Positions 18,882-28,587 of a stretch of DNA of 64,000 bases are shown one piece after another; position 1 is the stretch's first letter, and every line of letters begins with the position of its first letter. Made by a program: the position numbers and the translations under genes. Under the pieces are notes generated by a model, which was given only the letters and a program-made list of their open reading frames with translations, was not told the DNA's origin and did no database searches. This DNA comes from Robbsia sp. KACC 23696 (GTDB lineage Bacteria > Pseudomonadota > Gammaproteobacteria > Burkholderiales > Burkholderiaceae): the NCBI RefSeq assembly GCF_039852015.1, contig NZ_CP156626.1, forward strand, positions 2,142,249-2,206,248, in the 5' to 3' direction.

Positions 18882-19405
18882 AATTTCTTTTTGATCTCTT
18901 CCCCGTCATCCTGTTCTTTATTGCGTTCAAGATCTGGGGGATCTACACGGCGACAGCCGTCACCATCGCCGCTACCGTCTGTCAAATTATCTGGATGGCG
19001 GTGCGGTTCCGCCGTGTGGAGCCGATGTTGTGGGTCAGCTTCGCGATCGTCGTCGTCTTCGGCGGCGCGACGCTGCTGCTGCACGACGAGAATTTCATCA
19101 AATGGAAGCCGACGGTGCTGTACTGGGCCTTCGCGATCGCGCTGGGCGTGGCCCATCTGCTGAAGAAGAATCCAATCGAAGCGATGATGGGCAAGCAGAT
19201 GACCTTGCCGGCCCCGGTCTGGCGCCAATTGAACTTGGCCTGGGCCGTGTTCTTCATCGTGCTGGGCATCTTGAACCTGATCATCGCATTCCACTTCTCC
19301 ACCGATGCCTGGGTCAACTACAAATTGTTCGGCGGCACCGCATTGATGGTGGTTTTCGTCATCTGCCAGAGCATCTGGTTGAGCCGCTATTTGAAGAGCG
19401 AGTAA
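18878..19405 (+). CDS. yciB: inner-membrane septation protein A
   Basis: 175 aa, almost entirely membrane helices (five or six). Matches YciB/Isp[20 protein letters not shown] start, [51 protein letters not shown] split in two helices, and [16 protein letters not shown]. YciB affects cell division and envelope synthesis in enterobacteria, interacting with elongation and septation factors; its biochemical activity is unknown. ATGA overlap with msrB means translational coupling. Confidence 0.94.
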   Translation: MKFLFDLFPVILFFIAFKIWGIYTATAVTIAATVCQIIWMAVRFRRVEPMLWVSFAIVVVFGGATLLLHDENFIKWKPTVLYWAFAIALGVAHLLKKNPIEAMMGKQMTLPAPVWRQLNLAWAVFFIVLGILNLIIAFHFSTDAWVNYKLFGGTALMVVFVICQSIWLSRYLKSE

Positions 19406-19411
19406 GCGACC

Positions 19412-19762
19412 ATGACCGCCTCCCACTCCCCCACGCCCTCGAGCGCCGCCGTGCCGGCCGGCGATGCACGACGTGACTGGATCGAGCAGCGACTGCGCGA
19501 TGCCCTCGCCCCCGGCTTCCTCGATGTCGAGGACGACAGCGGCCGTCACGCCGGCCACGCCGGCGCCCGCAATGAAGACGGCAGCATCGGCGGCTCCCAT
19601 TTCAATGTGACGATCGTCAGCGCCGCCTTCGCCGGCAAGTCGCGGGTAGCGCGGCATCGCCTAGTGTATGATGCCCTCGCTGAGGCGATCCGGGCGGGAC
19701 TGCATGCGCTCGCGATCGTGGCATACACCCCCGAAGAACACGCAAACAGGACTGATCGATGA
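19412..19762 (+). CDS. BolA-family protein
   Basis: 116 aa. BolA proteins bind [2Fe-2S] clusters together with monothiol glutaredoxins and affect morphology and stress response. The class II KH-like core is SHFNVTIVSAAFAGKSRVAR followed by RLVYDALAEAI and LHALAIVAYTPEE; the invariant RxRxxxVxxAL-type segment is RVARHRLVYDAL. The N-terminal 50 residues are less conserved. It starts six bases after yciB and overlaps the next gene by 4 bp (ATGA at 19759-19762). Confidence 0.9.
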   Translation: MTASHSPTPSSAAVPAGDARRDWIEQRLRDALAPGFLDVEDDSGRHAGHAGARNEDGSIGGSHFNVTIVSAAFAGKSRVARHRLVYDALAEAIRAGLHALAIVAYTPEEHANRTDR

Positions 19763-20574
19763 TTTTCAGCAAGACCCGCGTTGCCACTGTGACGGCGACG
19801 GCCCTGAGCCTCGCCGCGATGAGCATGCCCGTGTTCGCGCAGAACGCCGCCGTCGTGAACGGTACGGCTATTCCGTCGGCCCGCGTGGACGCGATGATCG
19901 CCTCCTTGCCGCAAGGCGCCCAAGGCGATTCGCCGCAGATCCGCCAGGCGATCCGCGACGAGCTGATCAACCGCGAAGTGCTGCTGCAAGCCGCCACCAA
20001 GGACGGTCTGACGAAGGATCCGCTGATCCAGCAACAGATGGCCATCGCATCGCAGACGGTCGTGATCCGCGCCTATCTCGAGAAGTACATCGCAGCGCAT
20101 CCGGCATCCGATGCGCAGTTGCATGCGCAGTACGACGAGATCGCCGCCAAGATGAAGGCACAGAGCAGCGGTGAGGAATATCACCTGCATCACATCCTCG
20201 TCGACAACGAGCAGCAAGCGAAGGACCTGATCGCCAAGATCAAGGGCGGCGCAAGCTTCGAGGATTTGGCCAAGCAGTACTCGAAGGACCCGGGTTCGGC
20301 GAAGAACGGCGGTGATCTGCCGTGGTCGCCGGCCGACGCCTATGTGCCGGAATTCGCCAAGGCAGCGGAAGCGCTGAAGCAAGGCCAGATCACCGATACG
20401 CCGGTGCATACGCAATTCGGCTGGCACATCATTCGCCTCGACGGCGAACGTGCCGCGACGGCGCCGGCCCTGCCGCCGTTCGAAAGCGTGAAGAGCCAAT
20501 TGGCCCAGGAAGCGCAGAAGCAGACGGTCCAGGATCTGGAATCGAAGCTTCGCGGTCAAGCGAAGATCCAGTAA
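19759..20574 (+). CDS. periplasmic parvulin-type peptidyl-prolyl isomerase
   Basis: 271 aa. A cleavable signal peptide (hydrophobic core TATALSLAAMSM, cleavage likely after VFA at residue 27) sends it to the periplasm. A SurA-like N-terminal chaperone helix bundle (about 30-130) precedes one parvulin domain: EEYHLHHILVDNEQQAKDLI, GASFEDLAKQYSKDPGSAKN, GGDLPW, FGWHIIRLDG. It helps fold exported proteins, like PrsA/SurA family members; only one parvulin domain is present, unlike SurA. Last gene of the selO-msrB-yciB-bolA run and followed by a long hairpin. Confidence 0.92.
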   Translation: MIFSKTRVATVTATALSLAAMSMPVFAQNAAVVNGTAIPSARVDAMIASLPQGAQGDSPQIRQAIRDELINREVLLQAATKDGLTKDPLIQQQMAIASQTVVIRAYLEKYIAAHPASDAQLHAQYDEIAAKMKAQSSGEEYHLHHILVDNEQQAKDLIAKIKGGASFEDLAKQYSKDPGSAKNGGDLPWSPADAYVPEFAKAAEALKQGQITDTPVHTQFGWHIIRLDGERAATAPALPPFESVKSQLAQEAQKQTVQDLESKLRGQAKIQ

Positions 20575-20590
20575 TTCACCTCGCACGACC

Positions 20591-20630
20591 GCGCGATGCG
20601 CCGCCGCCCTTCGATGGCGGCGCATCGCGC
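20591..20630. terminator. 15-bp GC-rich hairpin between convergent genes
   Basis: GCGCGATGCGCCGCC and GGCGGCGCATCGCGC are perfect inverted repeats around a 10-base loop (20606-20615). No T-run. It lies 17 bases after the isomerase stop and before the end of the convergent orphan gene, so it can protect the 3' ends of both transcripts. Confidence 0.65.
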
Positions 20631-20670
20631 ACCCGGCGCTGAACCGATCGGCTGCGCGCCATCGGTGTCG

Positions 20671-22254
20671 TCAGCCCGGATCCCCGGATTCCCGCTCATA
20701 CAGCCTTCTGCCGAACTGCAGTACACGCCCCAGATTCTCCGCATTCGCGAGCACGAATGTGCGATGCGTGGCGCTCAGGTCGCGCAAGATACTGTCGACA
20801 AGCAAATCAGACCACTCCCCCGATAGCAAAAGCCCGATGCTTTGCGCGGCGTCCGATGCCGACGCGTCGCGAAGGGCAGCCTGAATCTGCGAGACATAGC
20901 GCAAAAAGGTGCTTGCTCGCGCTTCCGTCATGCTGCTATCCAGAAGCAGTCGATCGAACAGCGGCGACAGCGAGAAATAGTGCGGCTCCGCAGGCAACAC
21001 TGGCGGCGTCGCCGGCAGGACAGCCAGGGTCGCGGCGGCAACAAGCAGATTCTCGACAAATATCGGCGAGCGCTGGAGCGTACGGACCCATTCGACGGAA
21101 AACTGCTCCCAGTCGTACACCTGCGGCAAAGCCCGTTCGGCTATGGCAAAAAGGCTCGATGCATAGGGCGCGATGACGGGATCGAACAAGACCGTTTCAA
21201 ACCACGCCGCGTTGAGCGCACGATCGAAGTGGTAGGGCAAGACCGTGTCCGCGACAGCGTCGAGATGATTTTCCAGACGTTCGGAGGCCATGTCGTCATC
21301 GCGTGCGCCCTCCTGCTCGAACAGCACGACCCGCCGCCATACGGAGTACGCAACATGCGAACTCCTTCGCCCGTCGCTGTCTTCCGCGCAATACAGCAGG
21401 TCGAACCAACGCTGTAATTCGTAATGCGAGAGATTGCGTGCGGCCAAAACGTTGCTGTAATCGTCATGCCATTGGGCATACGTAGGCGGTGCCGCGGCGC
21501 CTTCCTCGTCGAGGTCTTCATCGACTTCCTCGTCACTGTCGTCGTGGGGCGCATGGCGGAGATCGTTTAACGCACCGCCGATCCGCGCGACGGGGAGTCG
21601 ATTGTGCCGTAGAAACTCCCGTAGATACCGATCGACGTTCTCGGTCAATAGATCGTCACGGATCCATTCGTCGACGGCTCGCGCGACGTAGCGCCATCGC
21701 GCCGGCGTTACCTTTTCTTCGTTGCTGGTCAAGCGCGCGACCGCATCGATCAACGTGTCGCGCGCCATCGGCAACACCGGCGCGTTATGCCCGCGCCACG
21801 CCGAAACCGCATCGGAGAAGCGCTTGTAGGCCGCGGCCCGTCGTGAAGACAGGGCCTCCAACGACTGCCGCAGCCCCGAGGAGCCGGCCGCCAGGCGTCG
21901 TACCATCTCCCGTTGCGGTGCGGGCCCTGCCGTTAGATACGCGGCAATGCGATCCGTTACCGGCACCAGCCCGTCCAATGGCCCCAGCAACGTGCCGCTT
22001 GAATCGGTTGTCGTGACGCATAGGTTTGACGACGTTCCGCTCTCGGCGTGGCCCGGCTGCGATGTCATCGCGCGTGTCGGCCACGGTGCCATGTGTTCGC
22101 CCTCGTCATCATCGATACCCAATGCATTGGCAAGCGCCACATGGTCCACGGTCCCGAAAGGCGATATTCGATCAGAAACAGCATCTGTTCGTCGACGCCT
22201 GCTCGCTGGAGACGATGGCGACGAAGAAGGCGACAAATCGCGCTTGGGTTTCAT
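20671..22254 (-). CDS. large protein of unknown function
   Basis: 527 aa; I do not recognise it. The first ~25 residues are rich in Ser, Pro and Arg (SPSSSPSSPASRRRR), residues about 235-255 are strongly acidic (DDSDEEVDEDLDEE), and the rest looks helical and soluble with Leu/Ala/Arg-rich segments and no membrane helix or signal peptide. AAGGATG precedes the ATG at correct spacing, so the gene looks real and translated. It lies alone on the minus strand between the purL terminator and the convergent isomerase hairpin, so it is a single-gene unit between conserved neighbourhoods. The Ser/Arg-rich disordered start is compatible with a type III effector, but no hrp-type box (TTCG, 16 bases, TTCG) is visible upstream. 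A cytosolic orphan is equally possible. Confidence 0.75.
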   Translation of the reverse strand: MKPKRDLSPSSSPSSPASRRRRTDAVSDRISPFGTVDHVALANALGIDDDEGEHMAPWPTRAMTSQPGHAESGTSSNLCVTTTDSSGTLLGPLDGLVPVTDRIAAYLTAGPAPQREMVRRLAAGSSGLRQSLEALSSRRAAAYKRFSDAVSAWRGHNAPVLPMARDTLIDAVARLTSNEEKVTPARWRYVARAVDEWIRDDLLTENVDRYLREFLRHNRLPVARIGGALNDLRHAPHDDSDEEVDEDLDEEGAAAPPTYAQWHDDYSNVLAARNLSHYELQRWFDLLYCAEDSDGRRSSHVAYSVWRRVVLFEQEGARDDDMASERLENHLDAVADTVLPYHFDRALNAAWFETVLFDPVIAPYASSLFAIAERALPQVYDWEQFSVEWVRTLQRSPIFVENLLVAAATLAVLPATPPVLPAEPHYFSLSPLFDRLLLDSSMTEARASTFLRYVSQIQAALRDASASDAAQSIGLLLSGEWSDLLVDSILRDLSATHRTFVLANAENLGRVLQFGRRLYERESGDPG

Positions 22255-22450
22255 TAGTCATCCTTATTGAATGTTTCCAACGCTGCACCGATGCACGCCG
22301 TACAACATCATGTCCTGACCATGCTGTTTTTAGCGTAACCGCGTCGATCTTAAAGCGTTCCACCCGACGCGAGCCGATGGAGCGCCTGATTTAGCTATAA
22401 GAAAGGGGGGAAAGGTCTTACTTCGCATGATCGACAGGTCCGCGCGGCGC

Positions 22451-22483
22451 AAAAAAACCCAGGGAGCGAAACGCCCCCTGGGT
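22451..22483 (-). terminator. rho-independent terminator of purL
   Basis: ACCCAGGG and CCCTGGGT (22457-22464 / 22476-22483) form an 8-bp stem with an 11-base loop; on the minus strand it ends in seven T. It lies 55 bases after the purL stop codon. Confidence 0.85.
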
Positions 22484-22537
22484 CTATTTCGACGCAGCCA
22501 TCCTGCGTCTATTGCGCGATGCAGCGCGCCAGCCGTT

Positions 22538-25500
22538 TTACCCGACCCACTTCCGTGCGTTCTGGAAGAGGCGCATCCACGGGCTATCGCCTTCGCCGGC
22601 AGCCCAGTCTTCCGGATGCCAGCTCATCGTCACGGCGCGTGCCACGCGTTCCGGGTGCGGCATCAACACGGTGAAACGACCATCGGCCGTCGTCACCGAC
22701 GTCAAACCGCCGGCCGAGCCGTTCGGGTTCAGCGGATACTGCTCGGTCGCCTGGCCGCGATTATCGACATAGTGCACGGCCCCCAATACCTGCGCCGCAT
22801 TGCCTTGCTTCGAGAAATCGGCAAAGCCTTCACCATGTGATACCGCCACCGGAATCCGCGAGCCGGCCATGCCGTCGAAGAATATCGACGGCGATTGTGC
22901 GATCTCCACCGTCGCGAATCGGGCTTCGAACTGCTCCGATTTGTTGCGCGTGAAGTTCGGCCAGTGCTCGGCACCGGGGATCATCGATGCCAGGCTCGAC
23001 ATCATCTGGCAACCGTTGCAGACGCCCAGCGCGAACGTGTCCTGGCGCCCGAAGAACGCCGCGAACATATCGGCCAAGATCGGATTGAAACGAATCGTCT
23101 TCGCCCAGCCCTCGCCGGCACCCAGTACATCGCCATAGGCAAATCCACCGCACGCCACGGCACCGGCAAAATCCGCCAGCGTCGCGCGGCCTTCGATCAG
23201 ATCGCTCATATGCACGTCGCGGGTTTCGAAACCGGCCCGATCGAAGGCATGCGCCATTTCCAGATGCGAGTTCACGCCTTGCTCACGCAGGATCGCGACA
23301 CGCGGACGCTCGCCCTTCTGGATAAACGGCGCCGCCACGTTCTGCGTCGTGTCGAACGTCAAAATCGGCGAGATACCCGGGTCCGCCGCATCGGCGATAG
23401 CCGCCACTTCAGCATCGGCACACGCCGGGTTGTCGCGCAGACGCGCGATGCGCCAGCTCACATCGGTCCAGACGCGTTGCAGATCCGTACGCGCGGCATG
23501 GTAGACACGCTTCGCGTCGCGGTAGACCTCGATATCGCCACGATCGTTCAGCTTGCCGATCTGATGGCTGCACGCCGACAGGCCCTGCTCGCGCAGTACC
23601 GCGAACACGGCATCGCGCTCGCTGGCGCGAATCTGTACGACGGCACCCAATTCTTCGTTGAACAAGGCCCGCAGCGTCTGGTCGTGACGACGACCGGACG
23701 TTTGCTTTGCCCAATCCTTGGCATCGCCGAAATCCGACTCATGATTCGGATCCAGCGTCAGCATATCGACGTTCAGCGACACGCCCACGTGCCCGGCAAA
23801 CGCCATTTCAGCGACCGTCGCGAACAAGCCGCCGTCCGAACGATCGTGATAGGCCAGCAACTTGTCGTCCGCGTTCAGCTTCTGGATCGCGCCGAAGAAA
23901 CGCTTCAGATCTTCGCTGTCGTCCAAATCCGGCGCCTGGTCGCCCATCTGCTGCGCGACCTGCGCCAGGATGCTGCCCGCCATCCGGTTCTTGCCGCGAC
24001 CCAGATCGATCGACACCAGCAGCGTCTCGCCAACGGTCTCGCCGCGGAACGTATCGTCGGCGCGGCGCAGTTGCGGCGTCAAATGCTGACGGACATCGGC
24101 CACCGGCGCGAACGCCGACACGATCAAGGTCACCGGCGCGACCACCTCCTTCGCCGTCTCGCCATCGCGCCACTGCGTGCGCATCGACAGCGAATCCTTG
24201 CCGACCGGGATCGACAGGCCCAAGGCCGGGCACAGATCCATCCCGACCGTCCGTACCGTGTCGTACAGCGCCGCGTCTTCACCCGGCGTGCCGCACGCGG
24301 CCATCCAGTTCGCCGACAGCTTGATCGACGTCAACGCGTCGATCGGCGCCGCGGCGATATTGGTGATCGCCTCGCCAATCGCCATGCGGCCCGATGCCGG
24401 CGCGTCGATGACGGCCAGCGGCGCACGCTCGGCCATCGTCATCGCTTCACCGGCGAAGCCGCGGTAGTCCATCGTCGTCACCGCACAGTCGGCCACCGGC
24501 ACCTGCCAGGGTCCGACCATCTGGTCACGTGCACTCATCGCGCCCACGGTCCGGTCGCCGATGGTGATCAGGAAGGACTTGCTGGCTACGGTCGGGTGCG
24601 CGAGCACGCCGTCGACGGCCTGCTCCAGCGTCACGTCGTCGAGCACCAGCGGCGGACAGCTGCGCGCCTCGCGCTTCACGTCGCGGTGCATCCGTGGCGC
24701 CTTGCCGAACAGCACATCCATCGGCATGTCGACCGCGACATCGCCGTCGGCCTTCGCATCGGCGCCTTGCGCCAGTTGCGTCGCCTCCGCTAACTTCAAC
24801 ACCTGCTCGTCGGTCGCGACACCGACGATCGCCATCGGGCAACGTTCACGCTTGCAGATCGCCTCGAACTGCTCGGCGCTTTCCGGTGCGATGGCCAGGA
24901 CATAGCGCTCCTGTGCCTCGTTACTCCAGATCTCGCGCGGCGCCAGACCCGACTCTTCCAAATGAATCGCATCGATGGCAAAGCGCGCGCCGCGGCCCGC
25001 GCCTTCCACCAACTCCGGGAAAGCATTCGACAGGCCACCGGCACCGACGTCATGGATGCTCAGGATCGGATTATCCGAACCGAGCTGCCAGCAGCTGTTG
25101 ATCACTTCCTGCGCACGGCGCTGAATTTCGGGATTGCCACGTTGCACCGAATTGAAATCCAGTTCGGCGGTGTTCGTGCCGGTCGCCATCGAGCTCGCCG
25201 CACCGCCCCCCATGCCGATCCGCATGCCCGGGCCGCCGATTTGAATCAGCAGCGTGCCGGCCGGCAGATCGTGCTTGTGCGTGTGCGCATCGTCGATATT
25301 GCCGATACCGCCGGCGATCATCACCGGCTTGTGATAGCCGCGCACCGTGCCGCCGACGTTCTGCTCGTAGACGCGGAAATAGCCGGCCAGGTTCGGACGC
25401 CCAAATTCGTTATTGAACGCGGCGCCACCCAGCGGGCCGTCGGTCATGATCTGCAGCGGCGACGCGATCCGATCCGGACGGCCATAGCCGACACCGGCCG

Positions 25501-26665
25501 GGGTCGCATCGGCTACGGCACCGTCAGCCAGTGGCTGCGGACGTTGCGCAAACGGGATCGCGGTATCGGTCGCCGTTTCCCAGGGTCGCGCGGCATCCGG
25601 CAGATGCAGATTCGACACCGAGAAACCGGCCATGCCGGCCTTCGGACGCGCGCCGCGACCGGTCGCGCCTTCGTCACGGATTTCACCGCCGGCACCGGTC
25701 GACGCGCCCGGGAACGGCGAAATCGCCGTCGGGTGATTGTGCGTCTCCACCTTCATCAAGGTATGCGTCAGCGCTTCGCTTGCCTCGTAGACCTGAGACT
25801 CGCCACGCGGATACCAACGCTGCGCCGTGGTGCCGCGCATCACGGCCGCATTGTCCGAATAAGCGACGATCGTCCCTTCCGGATGCAGCTTGTGCGTGTT
25901 GCGAATCATCGCGAACAGCGACAGTTCCTGCGCTTCGCCGTCGACCGTCCAATTCGCATTGAAGATCTTGTGACGGCAGTGCTCGCTGTTCGCTTGGGCA
26001 AACATCATCAGCTCGACGTCGCTCGGATTACGTCCGAGTTGCGTGAAAGCGTCGACCAGATAATCGATTTCGTCGTCGGCCAGCGCCAGACCCAGTTCCG
26101 AATTGGCCGTGGCCAGTGCGGAGCGGCCGGCGCCGATGACGTCCACACGCGACAGCGGCGTGGACGGCAGTTCGTCGAACAGGCGGTAGGCCTGCTCGCG
26201 ATCGGCGGCGATCGACTCGGTCATCCGGTCGTGCAGCGCCGCGTGGACAGCGTCGAGGGCGCGGTCGTCGAGCGATTTGCGACCGCCCAGCAGGCCGGTC
26301 TTCAGCACCAGGGTGAATTCGACGCCGCGTTCGATGCGGCGCACATGCTGCAAGCCGCAGTTGTGCGCGATGTCGGTGGCCTTGCTCGCCCACGGCGAGA
26401 GGGTGCCGAAGCGCGGCAACACCAGGACGGGCAGCGTCGCACCTTTCGGCGCGTCAGCCTGCGCGGCCGGTTGGCCGTACTCCAGCAACGCGTCCAGGAC
26501 GTGGACCTGCTCCGGCGTGAGGGCGGCATCGCTGTGGACGAAATGCAGATAGACCGCACTGACATCGACAATGTTCGCATCGATCGCCTTCAACGTGGCG
26601 AGCAAACGGGTCTTGCGGAAATCGGAGAGGGCCGAAGCGCCGGGAAAGCACGAGAAATGGGCCAT
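22538..26665 (-). CDS. purL: phosphoribosylformylglycinamidine synthase
   Basis: About 1375 aa, the large single-chain proteobacterial PurL (FGAR amidotransferase). It converts FGAR, glutamine and ATP into FGAM in purine synthesis. The N-terminal PurS-like part starts [17 protein letters not shown]; the synthetase core has [39 protein letters not shown] and [18 protein letters not shown]; the C-terminal class I glutaminase has GVCNGCQMM with the nucleophilic Cys, and a MPHPERV catalytic His region. The open frame continues to 27133, but family similarity starts at the ATG at 26665. A perfect TATAAT (26721-26726, minus strand) upstream could be its -10 box. Confidence 0.97.
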   Translation of the reverse strand: MAHFSCFPGASALSDFRKTRLLATLKAIDANIVDVSAVYLHFVHSDAALTPEQVHVLDALLEYGQPAAQADAPKGATLPVLVLPRFGTLSPWASKATDIAHNCGLQHVRRIERGVEFTLVLKTGLLGGRKSLDDRALDAVHAALHDRMTESIAADREQAYRLFDELPSTPLSRVDVIGAGRSALATANSELGLALADDEIDYLVDAFTQLGRNPSDVELMMFAQANSEHCRHKIFNANWTVDGEAQELSLFAMIRNTHKLHPEGTIVAYSDNAAVMRGTTAQRWYPRGESQVYEASEALTHTLMKVETHNHPTAISPFPGASTGAGGEIRDEGATGRGARPKAGMAGFSVSNLHLPDAARPWETATDTAIPFAQRPQPLADGAVADATPAGVGYGRPDRIASPLQIMTDGPLGGAAFNNEFGRPNLAGYFRVYEQNVGGTVRGYHKPVMIAGGIGNIDDAHTHKHDLPAGTLLIQIGGPGMRIGMGGGAASSMATGTNTAELDFNSVQRGNPEIQRRAQEVINSCWQLGSDNPILSIHDVGAGGLSNAFPELVEGAGRGARFAIDAIHLEESGLAPREIWSNEAQERYVLAIAPESAEQFEAICKRERCPMAIVGVATDEQVLKLAEATQLAQGADAKADGDVAVDMPMDVLFGKAPRMHRDVKREARSCPPLVLDDVTLEQAVDGVLAHPTVASKSFLITIGDRTVGAMSARDQMVGPWQVPVADCAVTTMDYRGFAGEAMTMAERAPLAVIDAPASGRMAIGEAITNIAAAPIDALTSIKLSANWMAACGTPGEDAALYDTVRTVGMDLCPALGLSIPVGKDSLSMRTQWRDGETAKEVVAPVTLIVSAFAPVADVRQHLTPQLRRADDTFRGETVGETLLVSIDLGRGKNRMAGSILAQVAQQMGDQAPDLDDSEDLKRFFGAIQKLNADDKLLAYHDRSDGGLFATVAEMAFAGHVGVSLNVDMLTLDPNHESDFGDAKDWAKQTSGRRHDQTLRALFNEELGAVVQIRASERDAVFAVLREQGLSACSHQIGKLNDRGDIEVYRDAKRVYHAARTDLQRVWTDVSWRIARLRDNPACADAEVAAIADAADPGISPILTFDTTQNVAAPFIQKGERPRVAILREQGVNSHLEMAHAFDRAGFETRDVHMSDLIEGRATLADFAGAVACGGFAYGDVLGAGEGWAKTIRFNPILADMFAAFFGRQDTFALGVCNGCQMMSSLASMIPGAEHWPNFTRNKSEQFEARFATVEIAQSPSIFFDGMAGSRIPVAVSHGEGFADFSKQGNAAQVLGAVHYVDNRGQATEQYPLNPNGSAGGLTSVTTADGRFTVLMPHPERVARAVTMSWHPEDWAAGEGDSPWMRLFQNARKWVG

Positions 26666-26720
26666 TGAGCGGAAATGGATGCACCGCGCGGGCGCGGCGG
26701 AAAACGAAGGGAAGACTCGG

Positions 26721-26726
26721 ATTATA
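26721..26726 (-). promoter_or_regulatory. putative -10 element of purL
   Basis: TATAAT read on the minus strand, about 56 bases before the purL ATG in the divergent purL/oxidoreductase region. No good -35 hexamer is seen at 16-18 bases, so this is tentative. Confidence 0.35.
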
Positions 26727-26872
26727 CCGCGCCTGAGCCACCCGACGGCCGGCTTCTTGCTACGCTGCAACACTGGCCGAATGGCGAATGTCGGTCGTTG
26801 ACAACTGATCTGATGGTTGCCCGCGCGCGGAGACGTTATGATTGCGCCCCGGTGGCCAAGGGAATTCGAGAA

Positions 26873-28504
26873 ATGAAGCAGTTCGACCTGATCGTGATTG
26901 GGGCCGGTATCAGCGGCATGGCCGTCGCGATGCGGGCCATCGAGGCCGGCATGCACGTGGCGCTCGTCGACGATCATGCGACCGTCGGCGAGGGTGCGTC
27001 GTTTTTTCACAGCGGGGTGATGCTGCCGCCGCCGCTCGACCCGTGGTTTGGGCCCGATGCCGCGCTGCCCACGCCCGGCGGCGTGCCATGGCGTCGCAGT
27101 GCCCGCGAACGCGCGGCCGATGCGCAGCGGCACGCCCGGCTCGCGCCGCTCCAGCCGCTAATCGCGCAGTCCGCGTCGCGGTTAGAAGCGCTCGCGCGCC
27201 GCTACGAGATCGATTTCGAACGTCGCGACGGCGCGCTGTACGCCTGGCGCAACGCCACCGCTTTCCAGCGTGTGAAAGCGCTGATCGCCGAGTGGCCCGG
27301 CGCGTCGGCGGCCACCGCGGCGTGCGCGGCACCCGATCCAGCCGCCGAGCGCGACGTGCCGCCCGCGACATCGGACGGTACCGCCGACGACACCCCGACC
27401 ACAGCATCCACACCGACCACGCCGCCCACGCCGGAGGCGACGAGCGCTGCGGCGCGCATCGACCTGTACGGTCACACCGCGCGCATTCTGGACGCCGAGG
27501 CATGCCGGGCCATGGAGCCGGCGCTCGAACATGCGGAAGCGCTCGCGGGCGGCGTCGCTTTCGATGGCCTGTCGAGCGGCAATGCCGCCGTCATGGCGAA
27601 ACGCCTGAAACAGTGCCTAGATGCGGCCGATGTCCGCTTCCTGCTGGCGCGGGAGGCGATCCGGATCGACGTGCATGGCAATGGCGTCGATGTTTCGATT
27701 CGACCGGCACAGCAAGCCGTCGGCGCCTTTTCCGGCGTCCAGGCCCGGGGTTTCATGGCGCCCTCGACGGCTCCGATACTGGGACTCGATGCACGGCAGA
27801 CCGATCCCGCGCAGCACGTGGAAAAGATCTGCGGCACGAACGTCGTCATTGCCGCTGGCGCCGGCAGCGCGAAGTTGCTCGGTGACATGGGCATCGCCCT
27901 GCCGCTGCAACGCGTCACGCGCACCACGCTGACCGGGACAGTGCTCCGCGAGGACTATGCGCCGCGCCATTTGCTCGTGGACGCGGAGAACGGGGCGGCG
28001 ATCGTGCGCTTCGATCGGCGGGTGCGCGTCAGCAGCTGCCTCTACGGTCAAGCCGCGACGATCGGCAAAGTCTCGCGCAAAGGCGCCAGCTTGCCGCCGG
28101 GGCCTCCCGCAAAAGCCCTGCAAGCACTGCCCGCGCAATTGCATCGATGGCGCGATTCGCTGGTTCCGGGCGCCGCGCGCTTCGACGGACCGCCCGGTGA
28201 ATCGGTCGCCCTCGTCGGCGCCGACGGTCTGCCGGTGATCGGTACCCTGCGCGGCCGCCAAACCGGTGGCCGCCTGCATCTGGTGCTCAGCGGCGCGCAT
28301 CGTGGCTGGGGCCTCGCGTTCGGCGCCGCCGACCTGTTGTTTGCGCAGTGGGGACATACGGTGAAGAGCGATGGCGACGAGAATGCGCACGGCACGACCG
28401 AGAGCACGACCGATGTACCAGCACCGGTGCCGGTACGCGATGCCCGCGATACCTTTGACAGCGCTGCGCGCATGGCCTTGTCACCGGCCCGTTTCGGCCA
28501 CTGA
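26873..28504 (+). CDS. FAD-dependent oxidoreductase (DadA/DAO type)
   Basis: 543 aa from ATG 26873. The N-terminal Rossmann motif [17 protein letters not shown] binds FAD; a further FAD/substrate region is [15 protein letters not shown], and the C-terminal [13 protein letters not shown] plus [20 protein letters not shown] closes the DAO fold. It resembles D-amino acid dehydrogenase and related amine oxidases; the substrate cannot be named. About 45 residues near 150-195 are a Thr/Pro/Ala/Asp-rich insertion between otherwise conserved segments, probably a disordered loop. Divergent from purL. Confidence 0.8.
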   Translation: MKQFDLIVIGAGISGMAVAMRAIEAGMHVALVDDHATVGEGASFFHSGVMLPPPLDPWFGPDAALPTPGGVPWRRSARERAADAQRHARLAPLQPLIAQSASRLEALARRYEIDFERRDGALYAWRNATAFQRVKALIAEWPGASAATAACAAPDPAAERDVPPATSDGTADDTPTTASTPTTPPTPEATSAAARIDLYGHTARILDAEACRAMEPALEHAEALAGGVAFDGLSSGNAAVMAKRLKQCLDAADVRFLLAREAIRIDVHGNGVDVSIRPAQQAVGAFSGVQARGFMAPSTAPILGLDARQTDPAQHVEKICGTNVVIAAGAGSAKLLGDMGIALPLQRVTRTTLTGTVLREDYAPRHLLVDAENGAAIVRFDRRVRVSSCLYGQAATIGKVSRKGASLPPGPPAKALQALPAQLHRWRDSLVPGAARFDGPPGESVALVGADGLPVIGTLRGRQTGGRLHLVLSGAHRGWGLAFGAADLLFAQWGHTVKSDGDENAHGTTESTTDVPAPVPVRDARDTFDSAARMALSPARFGH

Positions 28505-28587
28505 ACCGCGCCGATCGCGGTGCGTGTCCGAATCGACGGATGCGCATCCGGTGTATGGTAGGGAGATCCTCTCCTCCGTACACCATC

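Noticed and set aside
22255-22456. hrp-type promoter box before the unknown 527-aa gene
   Set aside because: I looked for two TTCG motifs 16 bases apart on the minus strand and found none, so a type III effector assignment is not supported by the promoter.
26666-27133. Upstream extension of purL by about 156 codons
   Set aside because: The family N-terminus starts at the ATG at 26665; the extension is Arg-rich and antisense to the FAD oxidoreductase gene and its promoter region.
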